Source of the DNA: Actinomadura luzonensis
GTDB taxonomy: Bacteria; Actinomycetota; Actinomycetes; Streptosporangiales; Streptosporangiaceae
Assembly (NCBI RefSeq): GCF_022664455.2
Contig: NZ_JAKRKC020000002.1
Coordinates: forward strand, 2,418,001-2,482,000
Length of the DNA: 64,000 nt
Direction of reading: 5' to 3'
Shown: positions 41,162 to 50,008 of the stretch, piece after piece
Layout of the letters: each line of letters starts with the position of its first letter
Numbering within the stretch: position 1 is the first letter of the stretch
The notes under the pieces: generated by a model
What the model was told of the DNA's origin: nothing
Database searches by the model: none
The model's input: only the letters and a program-made list of their open reading frames with translations
Position numbers and translations under genes: made by a program

Positions 41162-41549
41162 CCCACCCACCCCACCGCCTCCACCCCGCCCGCCCTCTCG
41201 GGCTCCGGTCCTCGGGCTGCGGCCCTCCGACCTCGGCCCTCCGATCCCGGCTCTCGGGCCCCAAGCCGTCCGGGCAGCCGGGATCCGGATCGTCCAGGCC
41301 CCAGGACTTCAGATCGTCCGGGCATCCGGGACTTCGGGTCGTCCGAGCCCCGGGCTTCGGGTCGCCCGGTCCCGCTCCGGATTTCGGCGCTCGGCCGTCG
41401 GGTCGGAGGGCTGAGGTGCTCGGCCCGGTCGGGGGCCACGAAGGTGGGTGGGGCCGCCGGAGGTGGTGGGTCGAGCGTTCGTCTCCAGGGCCGCTGGGTC
41501 GTTGGAGTGGCGGGGGAGGGCGGTCGGCGGTGGGGAGAGGACGGGGGCG
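41162..41549. other. Intergenic low-complexity stretch without a gene
   Basis: Between the RTX gene and the MFS promoter, repeated C/T/G-rich phrases (CTCGGGC, TCCGGGC, TTCGGGTCG, GGTCGTCC variants) recur irregularly. Frames through it give Gly/Pro/Arg/Ser repeats with no start site or domain. I regard it as non-coding. Confidence 0.6.
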
Positions 41550-41550
41550 G

Positions 41551-41588
41551 TTGACGTTGGGGGGAGGGGCGGGTAGCGTACCCACCCC
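41551..41588 (+). promoter_or_regulatory. Promoter and overlapping operator of the MFS gene
   Basis: TTGACG (41551-41556) and TAGCGT (41574-41579) are separated by exactly 17 bases, a good housekeeping-type promoter. The hairpin-forming repeat GGGTA-GCG-TACCC (41571-41583), extended by GGGG/CCCC, covers the -10 element and could be an operator. Confidence 0.65.
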
Positions 41589-41649
41589 CTAGCGACGCCT
41601 TCGGAGCTGCGGGTGGGGGTTCACCCCACCGGCTCTCTGGAGGACCCCG

Positions 41650-42921
41650 ATGCCCATCGGCTCGCTCTCGCGGCAGCGCGACTTCCGCCTGCTGCTCCTC
41701 GGACAGACCACCGCCCAGCTCGGCGCGCAGCTCAGTGGCGTGGCGATCCCGCTGCTCGCCGTCGTCACCCTCGATGCCTCGCCGCTCCAGCTCGGCCTGG
41801 TCAGCGCGTCCGGCACGGTCGCGTTCGCGCTGATCGGGCTGCCCGCGGGGGCGTGGCTGGATCGGTGCCGGCGTCGTCCCGTGCTGGTCGCCGCCGACCT
41901 GGTCCGGGCCGTTCTGCTGGCGACGATCCCCGTGGCCGCGTCGCTCGGGACGCTCACCGTCGGGCACCTGATCGCCGTGTCCCTGCTGGCGGGCGTCGCG
42001 CGGGTGTTCTTCGACGTCGGGTACCAGAGTTACCTGCCGTCCGTCGTCGGGCGGGGCGGCGATCTCATCGCGGGGAACTCGGCGATGGAGACCGTACGGG
42101 CCTGCGGGCAGGTGGCGGGGCCGGGCGTCGGCGGGTGGGCGGTGAGCGTGCTGGGGGCGGCGAACGTCGTCCTGGCGCAGGCCGTCACGTTCGCCGTGAG
42201 CGCGGTGTCGCTGCTCGCCGTCCGCACCCGCGAGCCCGCCCCCGCCCGCGAGCCGGCCGCCGTCCGTGGGTTCGGCCGGGGGCGGGGTGGGCTGGGGCGG
42301 GAGATCGGGGAAGGGCTGGCGTTCGTGCTGCGTAACCCGGTGTTGCGGGCGCTCGCGCTCACCGGTGCGGCCGGGAACCTGGCGTTCGCGCTCGCCTCGG
42401 CGGTGAGCGTGGTGTTCCTGGTCCGCACGCTCGGGCTCACGCCCGCCGGCGTCGGCGGGGTGCTCGCCGCGGGGGCGCTCGCCGCGCTGGCGGGCGCGGC
42501 GCTCACGCCGTGGCTGGCCCGCCGGGCCGGCTCGGCCCGGATCATCTGGCTGTCCCTGGCCGTCACCGGCCCCGCCGGGCTGCTGACGCCGCTCGCGGGG
42601 CCCGGCTGGGGCGTGCTTCTCGCCGTGGCGGGCGTGGCCGCGGGCGAGCTGGGCCAGATCGTGTACGCGATCACCAGTGTCAGCCTGCGCCAGCGGCTGT
42701 GCCCGGAGGAGCTGCTGGGCCGGGTGAACGCCACCATGCGGGTGCTGCTCATGGGGCTGTTCCCGCTGGGCGCGGTGGCGGGCGGGGCACTGGGCGAGGT
42801 GGCCGGGCCGCGTGGCACGCTCTGGCTGGCCGGGGTGCTCGTCCTGGTGTCCCCGCTGCCGGTCGCGCGTGCGCTGCGCGGGCTGCGCGACGCCGCGGAC
42901 GCCCGCCCCTGGTCCAGGTGA
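41650..42921 (+). CDS. MFS transporter, DHA3-type drug-exporter-like
   Basis: 423 residues and about twelve membrane segments, starting SLSRQRDFRLLLLGQTTAQL; LPAGAWLDRCRRRPVLVAAD is the loop 2-3 signature of the major facilitator family. This subgroup (MefA/Tet(V)-like) exports drugs or metabolites. It has its own promoter with a palindrome on the -10 region, but no regulator beside it. Cargo unknown. Confidence 0.88.
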   Translation: MPIGSLSRQRDFRLLLLGQTTAQLGAQLSGVAIPLLAVVTLDASPLQLGLVSASGTVAFALIGLPAGAWLDRCRRRPVLVAADLVRAVLLATIPVAASLGTLTVGHLIAVSLLAGVARVFFDVGYQSYLPSVVGRGGDLIAGNSAMETVRACGQVAGPGVGGWAVSVLGAANVVLAQAVTFAVSAVSLLAVRTREPAPAREPAAVRGFGRGRGGLGREIGEGLAFVLRNPVLRALALTGAAGNLAFALASAVSVVFLVRTLGLTPAGVGGVLAAGALAALAGAALTPWLARRAGSARIIWLSLAVTGPAGLLTPLAGPGWGVLLAVAGVAAGELGQIVYAITSVSLRQRLCPEELLGRVNATMRVLLMGLFPLGAVAGGALGEVAGPRGTLWLAGVLVLVSPLPVARALRGLRDAADARPWSR

Positions 42922-42938
42922 ACGTCCCCTGGACCAGG
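42908..42938. terminator. Hairpin between convergent MFS and dehydrogenase genes
   Basis: CCTGGTCCAGG (42908-42918) and CCTGGACCAGG (42928-42938) are perfect 11-base arms around a 9-base loop. It begins in the last MFS codons and can serve both directions. Confidence 0.65.
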
Positions 42939-42972
42939 TGAACCTCCCCGGTCCAGGGGAGAGGGCCGGGTG

Positions 42973-44505
42973 TCAGACGGTGAACTCGACGCCCTGGGCG
43001 AGTGGCAGCTCGCCGGAGTAGTTGATCGTGTTCGTGGCGCGGCGCATGTAGCCGCGCCACGCGTCCGACCCCGACTCCCGGCCCCCGCCGGTCTCCTTCT
43101 CGCCGCCGAAGGCCCCGCCGATCTCGGCGCCCGAGGTGCCGATGTTGACGTTGACGATCCCGCAGTCCGATCCCTCCGCCGACAGGAACAGCTCGGCCTC
43201 GCCCTGGTCGCGGGTGAAGATGCTGGACGACAACCCCTGCGGCGCCGCGTTGTTGAGCGCGATCGCCTCCTCCAGCTCCTCGTACGGCAGCACGTACAGG
43301 ATGGGCGCGAACGTCTCGCGCAGCACGATCGGCACCTGCTCGCCGACCCGGACCAGCGCCGGCTCGGCGTAGTAGGCGTCCGGCGCCTGGTCGGCCAGCC
43401 GCCGCCCGCCCCCGGTGACCAGCGTGCCGCCCTGTTCGCGGGCCTCGTCGAGGGCCTGCCGCATGGCCTCGTGCGCCCGGCCGGAGATGAGCGGCCCGAC
43501 GAGCGTCCCGGCGGCCAGGGGGTTGCCGATCGGCAGCCGGGCGTAGGCGGCGGCCAGCCGCTCGGTCAGGACGTCCACGACCGAGGTGTGCGCGATGACC
43601 CGCCGCATGGTGGTGCACCGCTGGCCCGCCGTCCCGGCCGCCGAGAACACGATGCCCCGCACGGCGAGGTCCAGGTCCGCGGACGGGCACACCACGGCCG
43701 CGTTGTTGCCGCCGAGCTCCAGCAGCGAGCGCCCGAACCTGGCCGCCACGCGCGGCCCGACCTCGCGGCCCATCCGGGTCGAGCCGGTGGCGCTGACCAG
43801 CGCGATCCCCGGGTGGCCGGCCAGCGCCTCGCCGAGGCCGGGGCCGCCGAGCAGGACCTGGCTGAGGTGCGGCGGCGCGCCCTGCTCGGCGGCGGCCCGG
43901 TCCAGCAGGGCCGCGCAGGCGAGCGCGGTCAGCGGCGCGAGCTCCGACGGCTTCCACACGACGGGGTCGCCGCAGACCAGCGCGATGGCAGTGTTCCAGG
44001 ACCACACCGCGGCCGGGAAGTTGAAGGCGCTGATGACGGCGACGACACCTAGGGGGTGCCAGGTCTCCATGAGCCGGTGGCCGGGCCGTTCCGAGGCGAT
44101 GGTGCGGCCGTGGAGCCGGCGGGACAGGCCCACCGCGTAGTCGCAGATGTCGATCATCTCCTGGACCTCGCCCAGCGCCTCGGAGGTGATCTTGCCGACC
44201 TCCAGGCTGACGAGCGTCGCCAGGTCCGCCTTGTGCGCGGTCAGCAGCTCGCCGAACCGCTTGACCAGCGCGCCCCGCACCGGCGCGGGCACCGCCCGCC
44301 AGGCCAGGAACGCGGCCCCGGCCCGGGCGACGGCCTCGTCCACCGCGCCGGGCCCGGCCCAGCCGACCCGGGCCAGCGGCGCGCCGTTGATCGGCGAGGT
44401 CGTCGTGACGGCGCCGCCCAGCGCGTCCACGTCCACGCCGCACCGTTTCGCGGTCTCCCGCGCCATCGCGGCCAGCTCGTCGGCTCCGGGCAGCGTGGTC
44501 GTCAT
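42973..44505 (-). CDS. amaB: L-piperideine-6-carboxylate (2-aminoadipate semialdehyde) dehydrogenase
   Basis: 510 residues of the aldehyde dehydrogenase superfamily, ALDH7-like branch. LLELGGNNAAVV has the general-base Glu, GTAGQRCTTMRR the catalytic Cys, ISAFNFPAAVWSWNTAIALV the NAD-site region, and GAFGGEKETGGGRESGSDAW the C-terminal signature of the lysine-catabolic subgroup. It oxidises 2-aminoadipate 6-semialdehyde (in equilibrium with piperideine-6-carboxylate) to 2-aminoadipate with NAD+. Downstream of the FAD amine oxidase gene by 13 bases, which would supply its substrate. Confidence 0.85.
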   Translation of the reverse strand: MTTTLPGADELAAMARETAKRCGVDVDALGGAVTTTSPINGAPLARVGWAGPGAVDEAVARAGAAFLAWRAVPAPVRGALVKRFGELLTAHKADLATLVSLEVGKITSEALGEVQEMIDICDYAVGLSRRLHGRTIASERPGHRLMETWHPLGVVAVISAFNFPAAVWSWNTAIALVCGDPVVWKPSELAPLTALACAALLDRAAAEQGAPPHLSQVLLGGPGLGEALAGHPGIALVSATGSTRMGREVGPRVAARFGRSLLELGGNNAAVVCPSADLDLAVRGIVFSAAGTAGQRCTTMRRVIAHTSVVDVLTERLAAAYARLPIGNPLAAGTLVGPLISGRAHEAMRQALDEAREQGGTLVTGGGRRLADQAPDAYYAEPALVRVGEQVPIVLRETFAPILYVLPYEELEEAIALNNAAPQGLSSSIFTRDQGEAELFLSAEGSDCGIVNVNIGTSGAEIGGAFGGEKETGGGRESGSDAWRGYMRRATNTINYSGELPLAQGVEFTV

Positions 44506-44518
44506 AGGGGCTCCAGGT

Positions 44519-45676
44519 TCAGACGATGTTGAGCTCGGGACGGGACGCCGACAGCGCGAAGCGGCCGGCGTCGAAGCCGGAGACGTCCGTGAACGGCTCG
44601 CGGCCCAGGTAGAGGTCGCGCATCACCTCGCCGACCGCCGGTCCCATGAGGAAGCCGTGGCCGGAGAAGCCGGTCGCGTACAGGAAACGCTCGACGCCGG
44701 GGGCGGCGCCGATGAGCGCGTTGTGGTCGGGCGTCACCTCGTACAGGCCGGCCCAGCCGCCGGCGACGCCGACGTCCATGAGTGCGGGGGCGCGGCGGGC
44801 CATGGCCTCGCCGAGGCGCGGCAGCCAGGCGTCGGAGCGGTCGAGCTTGAAGCCGGGCGTCTCGTCCGGGTCGGACATGCCGAGCAGCAGCCCGGGCCCC
44901 TCGCGGTGGAAGTAGAAGGTGGTGCCGAAGTCGATGGTGAACGCGGTCGGCGGCAGGTCCGGGACCGGCTCGGTGACCAGGATCTGGCGGCGCAGCGGCG
45001 TCACCGGCAGGTCCACGCCCGCCCACGCGCCGACCTCGCGCGACCAGGCCCCGGCGGCGCAGATCACCGTCTCCGTGGGGATCCGGCCGCCCTCGGTCGT
45101 GACGGCGGCGACGCGCCCGTCCGCGACCTCGATGCCGGTGGCCGCGCAGCCGGGCAGCAGCCGCGCGCCCAGCCGCCGGGCCGCGCCCGCGTAGCCCAGC
45201 ACGACCGACTCGGGCGTGCAGTGGCCGTCGCTGGGGGAGTAGGCGGCGGCGAGCAGCCCGTCGGTGCTGATCAGCGGCGACAGCGCGGCCGCCTCCCGCA
45301 CGGAGACGATCCGGCTGGGCACGCCGAGCTCGTTCTGGACGGCGACGTTCCGCTCGAACTCCGCGACCGCCTCCGGCGAGTCCAGCAGGAACAGGTAGCC
45401 CGGCTTGTGCAGGTCGATCTCCTGCCCGAACCGCTCGGCGAAACGGCCGAACGTCTCCAGGCTGCGCGCGGCCAGCTCGATGTTGACCCGGTCGGAGAAC
45501 TGCGCCCGCACGCCCCCGGCGGCCCTGGAGGTCGAGCCGGAGCCGAGCGGGCCCTTGTCGAGCAGCACCACGTCGCGCACCCCGGCCGCGGCCAGCTCGT
45601 AGGCGATGCTGACGCCCATCACGCCGCCGCCGATGACGACGACCTGGGCGCGCCGGGGCAGTTCTCGTCCCATCAT
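44519..45676 (-). CDS. FAD-dependent amine oxidase (DAO/sarcosine-oxidase-beta type), probable L-pipecolate oxidase
   Basis: 385 residues. VVVIGGGVMGVSIAYELAAA binds FAD; GSTSRAAGGVRAQFSD and FYATGFSGHGF-like FLYATGFSGHGFLMGPAVGE are conserved in the DAO family. It oxidises a secondary or primary amine or imino acid. Between genes for an aminoadipate-semialdehyde dehydrogenase and 2-hydroxyglutarate enzymes, L-pipecolate is the sensible substrate, as for AmaA of pseudomonads; the assignment is from context. The ATGATG start overlaps the upstream stop as ATGA. Confidence 0.8.
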   Translation of the reverse strand: MMGRELPRRAQVVVIGGGVMGVSIAYELAAAGVRDVVLLDKGPLGSGSTSRAAGGVRAQFSDRVNIELAARSLETFGRFAERFGQEIDLHKPGYLFLLDSPEAVAEFERNVAVQNELGVPSRIVSVREAAALSPLISTDGLLAAAYSPSDGHCTPESVVLGYAGAARRLGARLLPGCAATGIEVADGRVAAVTTEGGRIPTETVICAAGAWSREVGAWAGVDLPVTPLRRQILVTEPVPDLPPTAFTIDFGTTFYFHREGPGLLLGMSDPDETPGFKLDRSDAWLPRLGEAMARRAPALMDVGVAGGWAGLYEVTPDHNALIGAAPGVERFLYATGFSGHGFLMGPAVGEVMRDLYLGREPFTDVSGFDAGRFALSASRPELNIV

Positions 45677-48531
45677 CGGTTCCCTTCGGACGTGAGCCGG
45701 TCGGCGAGGAGCTGGGCCAGGTGGACGCCGCGCCTCGGGGACAGGTCGGCGATCTGCGTGCGGCAGGAGAAGCCGTCGGCGAGCACGGCGGCGTCCGGCC
45801 CGGCCGTGCGCAGCGCGGGCAGGAGCTGCTGCTCCGCGACCGCCGCCGACACCTCGTAGTGGCCCTTCTCGACGCCGAAGTTGCCGGCCAGCCCGCAGCA
45901 GCCGCCGAGCCGCCGCACCTCGGCGCCGGCCTCCCGCAGCAGCCGCAGGTCGGTCTCCCAGCCCATGACGGCGTGGTGGTGGCAGTGCGGCTGGGCGACG
46001 ACCGCGGTGCCGGCCAGCGACGGGGGGCGCCAGCCGGGCGTCGCGGCCAGCAGCTCGGCGAGGGTGGTGGTGGCGCGGGCGACCGGCGCGGCCGCCGCCT
46101 CGCCGAGCAGTTCCAGCGCGTCCGAGCGCAGGACGGCCGTGCAGGACGGCTCCAGGCCGACGATCGGCACCCCCGGCGCCTCCTGCGCCCCCTGCGCCCC
46201 CTGCGCCCCCTCCCCGAGGTCCCGCGCCGCCGCGCCGAGGTCGCGGACCGTGCGGCCGAGGATGCGCCGGGCCTGGTCGAGCTGGCCGGTGGAGATCCAG
46301 GTGAGCGCGCAGCAGCCGCGCCGGGCGGTGACGCGCGGCGCGTACCCGGCCGCCTCCAGCACCGCGACGGCGGCCCGCCCGATCTCGGGCGCGAAGTGGT
46401 CGGTGAAGGTGTCCACGAACAGCAGCACCGGCCGCCCCCCGGCGGGCCGCGCCCGCCGCGCGAACCAGGAGCGGAACGTGCGGGGCGCGAACGCGGGCAG
46501 CGTCCGCCGCGCGTCCACCCCGGCGAGGGCCAGCGCCGGCCGCCGCAGCGCGGGCGCGCGCAGCACCGCGTTGGCGGCGCGCGGCAGCCGGGAGGCGAGG
46601 CGCGCCCACAGCGGCAGCCGGCCGAGCGCGTAGTGCGCGGCCGGCCGCAGCCGGCCCCGGTAGCTCTGGTGCAGCACCTCGGCCTTGTACGCGGCCATGT
46701 CCACGCCGGTCGGGCAGTCGGAGGCGCAGCCCTTGCACGCCAGGCACAGGTCGAGCGCCTCGTGCACCTCGGGCGAGCGCCAGCCGCGCTCGGCGATGCC
46801 GCCGTTCAGCATCTCCTGCAACGCCCGCGCCCGCCCCCGCGTGGAGTCCTTCTCCTCCTTGGTCGCCAGGTAGGAGGGGCACATGACGCCGCCGGTCGCG
46901 GTGTTGTCGGCGCGGCACTTGCCGACGCCGGTGCAGCGGTGCACGGCCTGGGCGAAGTCGCCGCCGTCGTGCCGGTAGGCCAGGGCGAGCCGGCCGGGGG
47001 CCGGGCGGGCGGCCGGGACGCGCAGGTCGGCGTCGACCGGGCGGGGCCGCACCAGCACGCCGGGGTTGAGCGTCCCGGCCGGGTCGAAGATGCCCTTGAC
47101 CTGCTCGAACAGGGCGATCGCGGCTGTCGGGTACATGAGCGGCAGCAGCTCGCTCCTGGCGCGCCCGTCGCCGTGCTCGCCGGACAACGAGCCGCCGTAG
47201 CCGGCCACCAGCTTCGCGGCGGCGAGCAGGAACTCGCGGAACACCTTGCGCCCGCCCGGCCGCTCCAGCGGCAGGTCGATGCGGATGTGCAGGCAGCCGT
47301 CGCCGAAGTGCCCGTACGGCAGGCCGCTCAGCCCGTGCCCGGCCAGCAGCTCCTCGAAGTCGCGCAGATAGCGGCCGAGCATCGCGGGCGGCACCGCGGC
47401 GTCCTCCCAGCCCGCGTGCGCCGGCCGGCCGGCGGGGCTGCGGCCGGACAGGCCCGCGCCGTCCTCCCTGATGCGCCACAGCGCGGCCGCCTCGGCCGGG
47501 TCGGTGACGACCAGGGCGTCCCGGTGGCCGGCGGCGGCCCGCGCGGCGCGCTCGCGCACCTCGGCCTCGTCGTCGCCGGCGATCTCGGTGAACAGCCAGG
47601 CGGCCCCGCCGGGCAGCGGCGGCACCGCCCCGGGGCCGCGCCGGGCGCGGACCACGTCCACGATGCGGGCGTCCAGGCCCTCGCAGGCGGTGGGCCGGTG
47701 GGCCAGCAGGCCGGGCGCGGCGTCCCCGGCCTCGGCGATGTCGCCGTAGCCGAGCACCACGAGCGCGCGGTGCGCGGGGTCGGCGACCAGCCGCACCGTG
47801 GCCTCGGTCAGCACGGCGAGCGTGCCCTCGCTGCCGACCAGCAGCCGGGTCACGTCGAAGCCGTTCTCCGGCAGCAGGTGCTCCAGCGCGTAACCGGACA
47901 CCTGCCGGCCGAACCGGCCGAACTCGGTGCGGATCGTCGCCAGGTTCGCCGCCACCAGGTCGCGGAGCGCGCGCGGGCCGTCCTGGGCGGGCAGGTCGAG
48001 CGGCGTGCCGTCGCCGGCCACGGCCTTCAGGCCGGTCACGTTGTCGGAGGTGCGGCCGTAGCCGAGCGCCCGCGAGCCGCAGGCGTTGTTGCCGATCATC
48101 CCGCCGATGGTGCAGCGGGTGTGGCTGGAGGGGTCGGGGCCGAAGCGCAGCCCGTACGGGGCCGCGGCCCGTTGCAGCGCGGCCTGCACCACGCCCGGCT
48201 GGACGACCGCGGTCCGGGCCTCCGGGTCCACCTCCAGCACCCGGTGCAGGTGCCGGCTGAAGTCGAGCACCAGGCCCGGGCCGACGGCGTTGCCGGCGAT
48301 GGAGGTGCCCGCCCCGCGGGCGGTGAGCGGGATCCCGTGCCGGGCGCACAGCTCGACGGCGGCCTGTACGTCGTCGGCGGATCTGGGGCGGGCCACGAGC
48401 AGCGGCGGCACCCGGTAGAGGGAGGCGTCGGAGGAGTGGACGGCGCGCGTGGTGGGGTCCGTCAGCACGTCGGCGACCCCGCGACGGCGGAGGTCGCGGG
48501 CGAGAGCGGTGGCCCGGTCCATGCGTAGCAT
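45673..48531 (-). CDS. Fused FAD-linked oxidase / 4Fe-4S protein, probable D-2-hydroxyglutarate dehydrogenase
   Basis: About 952 residues, a GlcD plus GlcF type fusion. The N-terminal half is a PCMH FAD-binding domain (ARGAGTSIAGNAVGPGLVLD, FGPDPSSHTRCTIGGMIGNN) and FAD-oxidase C domain (YGHFGDGCLHIRID, SLSGEHGDGRARSELL). The C-terminal half has CTGVGKCRADN with VMCPSY, then CLACKGCASDCPTG (4Fe-4S), and CCG-type cysteines (GCCAL, GCCGLAG). YdiJ-like fusions oxidise D-2-hydroxyglutarate; the divergent HglS-like gene, which makes that compound, supports this. Start 48531 or ATG 48522; the operator lies on the start region. Confidence 0.82.
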   Translation of the reverse strand: MLRMDRATALARDLRRRGVADVLTDPTTRAVHSSDASLYRVPPLLVARPRSADDVQAAVELCARHGIPLTARGAGTSIAGNAVGPGLVLDFSRHLHRVLEVDPEARTAVVQPGVVQAALQRAAAPYGLRFGPDPSSHTRCTIGGMIGNNACGSRALGYGRTSDNVTGLKAVAGDGTPLDLPAQDGPRALRDLVAANLATIRTEFGRFGRQVSGYALEHLLPENGFDVTRLLVGSEGTLAVLTEATVRLVADPAHRALVVLGYGDIAEAGDAAPGLLAHRPTACEGLDARIVDVVRARRGPGAVPPLPGGAAWLFTEIAGDDEAEVRERAARAAAGHRDALVVTDPAEAAALWRIREDGAGLSGRSPAGRPAHAGWEDAAVPPAMLGRYLRDFEELLAGHGLSGLPYGHFGDGCLHIRIDLPLERPGGRKVFREFLLAAAKLVAGYGGSLSGEHGDGRARSELLPLMYPTAAIALFEQVKGIFDPAGTLNPGVLVRPRPVDADLRVPAARPAPGRLALAYRHDGGDFAQAVHRCTGVGKCRADNTATGGVMCPSYLATKEEKDSTRGRARALQEMLNGGIAERGWRSPEVHEALDLCLACKGCASDCPTGVDMAAYKAEVLHQSYRGRLRPAAHYALGRLPLWARLASRLPRAANAVLRAPALRRPALALAGVDARRTLPAFAPRTFRSWFARRARPAGGRPVLLFVDTFTDHFAPEIGRAAVAVLEAAGYAPRVTARRGCCALTWISTGQLDQARRILGRTVRDLGAAARDLGEGAQGAQGAQEAPGVPIVGLEPSCTAVLRSDALELLGEAAAAPVARATTTLAELLAATPGWRPPSLAGTAVVAQPHCHHHAVMGWETDLRLLREAGAEVRRLGGCCGLAGNFGVEKGHYEVSAAVAEQQLLPALRTAGPDAAVLADGFSCRTQIADLSPRRGVHLAQLLADRLTSEGNR

Positions 48532-48540
48532 GTTACATGC
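48528..48540. promoter_or_regulatory. GntR/FCD-type operator in the divergent dehydrogenase/HglS promoter
   Basis: GCATGTTACATGC is a perfect palindrome around one T, lying at the start of the FAD/Fe-S gene and 44 bases before the HglS-like gene. The left part GCATGTTAC recurs just upstream of the nearby GntR gene (50760-50768). Confidence 0.6.
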
Positions 48541-48583
48541 GACCCCTGTACCATGCCAGCCAGCCACGAGAAGGGACGGCACG

Positions 48584-49975
48584 ATGGTGGACGCGACCGC
48601 GCTGCGGGCGGCCTTCGCCCGGCGCCTGTCGGCCATGTACGGCACCGAGGTCCCCGCCTACACCACGCTCGTCGAGGTCGCCCAGGAGGTGAACCGCGAG
48701 GTCCTGGAGCGGTCCGGCCCCGACGCCGAACGGCTCGGCTCCATCGGCCGGGTCACCGCGGAGCGGCACGGCGCGATCCGCGTGGGCACCCCGGCCGAGC
48801 TGGCGCAGGTCGCGCGCGTCTTCGGCGCGATGGGCATGTACCCGGTCGGCTACTACGACCTGCGGGAGGCGGCCGGCAGCTCGGTGCCGGTCGTGTCCAC
48901 CGCGTTCCGGCCGGTCGCCGCGGAGGAGCTGGCCGCCAACCCGTTCCGGGTGTTCACCTCGATGCTGGTCACCGGCGACCGGCGGTTCTTCAGCGCCGAC
49001 CTGGAGCGCCGGCTGGAGGCGTTCCTCGGCGCGCGGCGGCTGTTCCCGCCCCGCCTGCTGGAGCTGGCCGACCGGGCCGAGGCCGAGGGCGGCCTGGCCG
49101 AGGCCGCGGCCGAGGAGTTCCTGACCCTCGCCACGCGCGCGTTCGAGCTGTCCCGCGAGCCGGTCTCCCGCAGCTGGTACGCCGAGCTGGAACGGGTCTC
49201 GGCCGTGGCGGCCGACATCGGCGGCGTCCCGAGCACCCACGTCAACCACCTGACCCCGCGCGTGCTCGACATCGACGCCCTCTACGCCCGCATGTCCGCG
49301 CGCGGCATCACCATGATCGACGCCATCCAGGGCCCGCCCCGCTGGGACGGCCCCGACCTGCTGCTGCGCCAGACGTCCTTCCGCGCGCTGGCCGAGCCCC
49401 GCCTGTTCCGCGAGGACGACGGCCGGGTCGTCGAGGACGACCTGCGGGTGCGCTTCGGCGAGGTCGAGGCGCGCGGCATCGCGGTGACCCCGGCCGGGCG
49501 GGCCCTGTACGACGAGCTGTCCGCCGAGCTGGACGAGGCCCTGGCCGGCCGGCGCGTCAGCGCGGAGGAGCGCAACGCCGTGGCCGCCCGCCTGTGGGAG
49601 TCGCGGGCGCCGCGCACCGAGGCCGAATTGGCCGCGCGGGACCTGGCGTACTTCACCTTCCACGCCGCGGACCGGCGCCCGCCCGGCGAGCCGCCCGCCG
49701 GCCTGGCCGAGCTGCTGGCCGGCGGCTGGGTGACCGCTCGGCCCATCGTGTACGAGGACTTCCTGCCGCGTTCCGCGGCCGGCATCTTCCAGTCGAACCT
49801 GACCTCCGACGGCACCAAGGACGTCACCGCCGCCGGGGCCGACTTCGGGCCCGAGGCCCTGGCGGGCGTCCTCGGGCGGCCGTTGCACGATCCGTACGAG
49901 CTGTACGCGGCGATCCGCGCCGACTCGCTCGCCCGCGCCCGCGCGGCCCTGGGCCTGCCCGCCGCGACCGGCTGA
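48584..49975 (+). CDS. hglS: 2-oxoadipate dioxygenase/decarboxylase (HglS/YdcJ, DUF1338 family)
   Basis: 463 residues. The DUF1338 features are there: VTAERHGAIRVGTPAEL (metal-binding His near residue 62), GGVPSTHVNHLTPRVLDID (second metal His), and FGEVEARGIAVT with candidate metal Glu, plus Arg contacts. In Pseudomonas putida HglS this Fe(II) enzyme turns 2-oxoadipate into D-2-hydroxyglutarate. Here the product would be oxidised by the divergent FAD/Fe-S enzyme. AAGGGA ribosome site; divergent promoter with a GntR-like operator. Confidence 0.88.
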   Translation: MVDATALRAAFARRLSAMYGTEVPAYTTLVEVAQEVNREVLERSGPDAERLGSIGRVTAERHGAIRVGTPAELAQVARVFGAMGMYPVGYYDLREAAGSSVPVVSTAFRPVAAEELAANPFRVFTSMLVTGDRRFFSADLERRLEAFLGARRLFPPRLLELADRAEAEGGLAEAAAEEFLTLATRAFELSREPVSRSWYAELERVSAVAADIGGVPSTHVNHLTPRVLDIDALYARMSARGITMIDAIQGPPRWDGPDLLLRQTSFRALAEPRLFREDDGRVVEDDLRVRFGEVEARGIAVTPAGRALYDELSAELDEALAGRRVSAEERNAVAARLWESRAPRTEAELAARDLAYFTFHAADRRPPGEPPAGLAELLAGGWVTARPIVYEDFLPRSAAGIFQSNLTSDGTKDVTAAGADFGPEALAGVLGRPLHDPYELYAAIRADSLARARAALGLPAATG

Positions 49976-50008
49976 CCGCCCGGCACCCGAGCGGCCCGTC
50001 CGGAGGCG

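Noticed and set aside
45721..48528. 935-codon plus-strand frame opposite the FAD/Fe-S dehydrogenase
   Set aside because: Antisense shadow; no ribosome site or recognisable domain.
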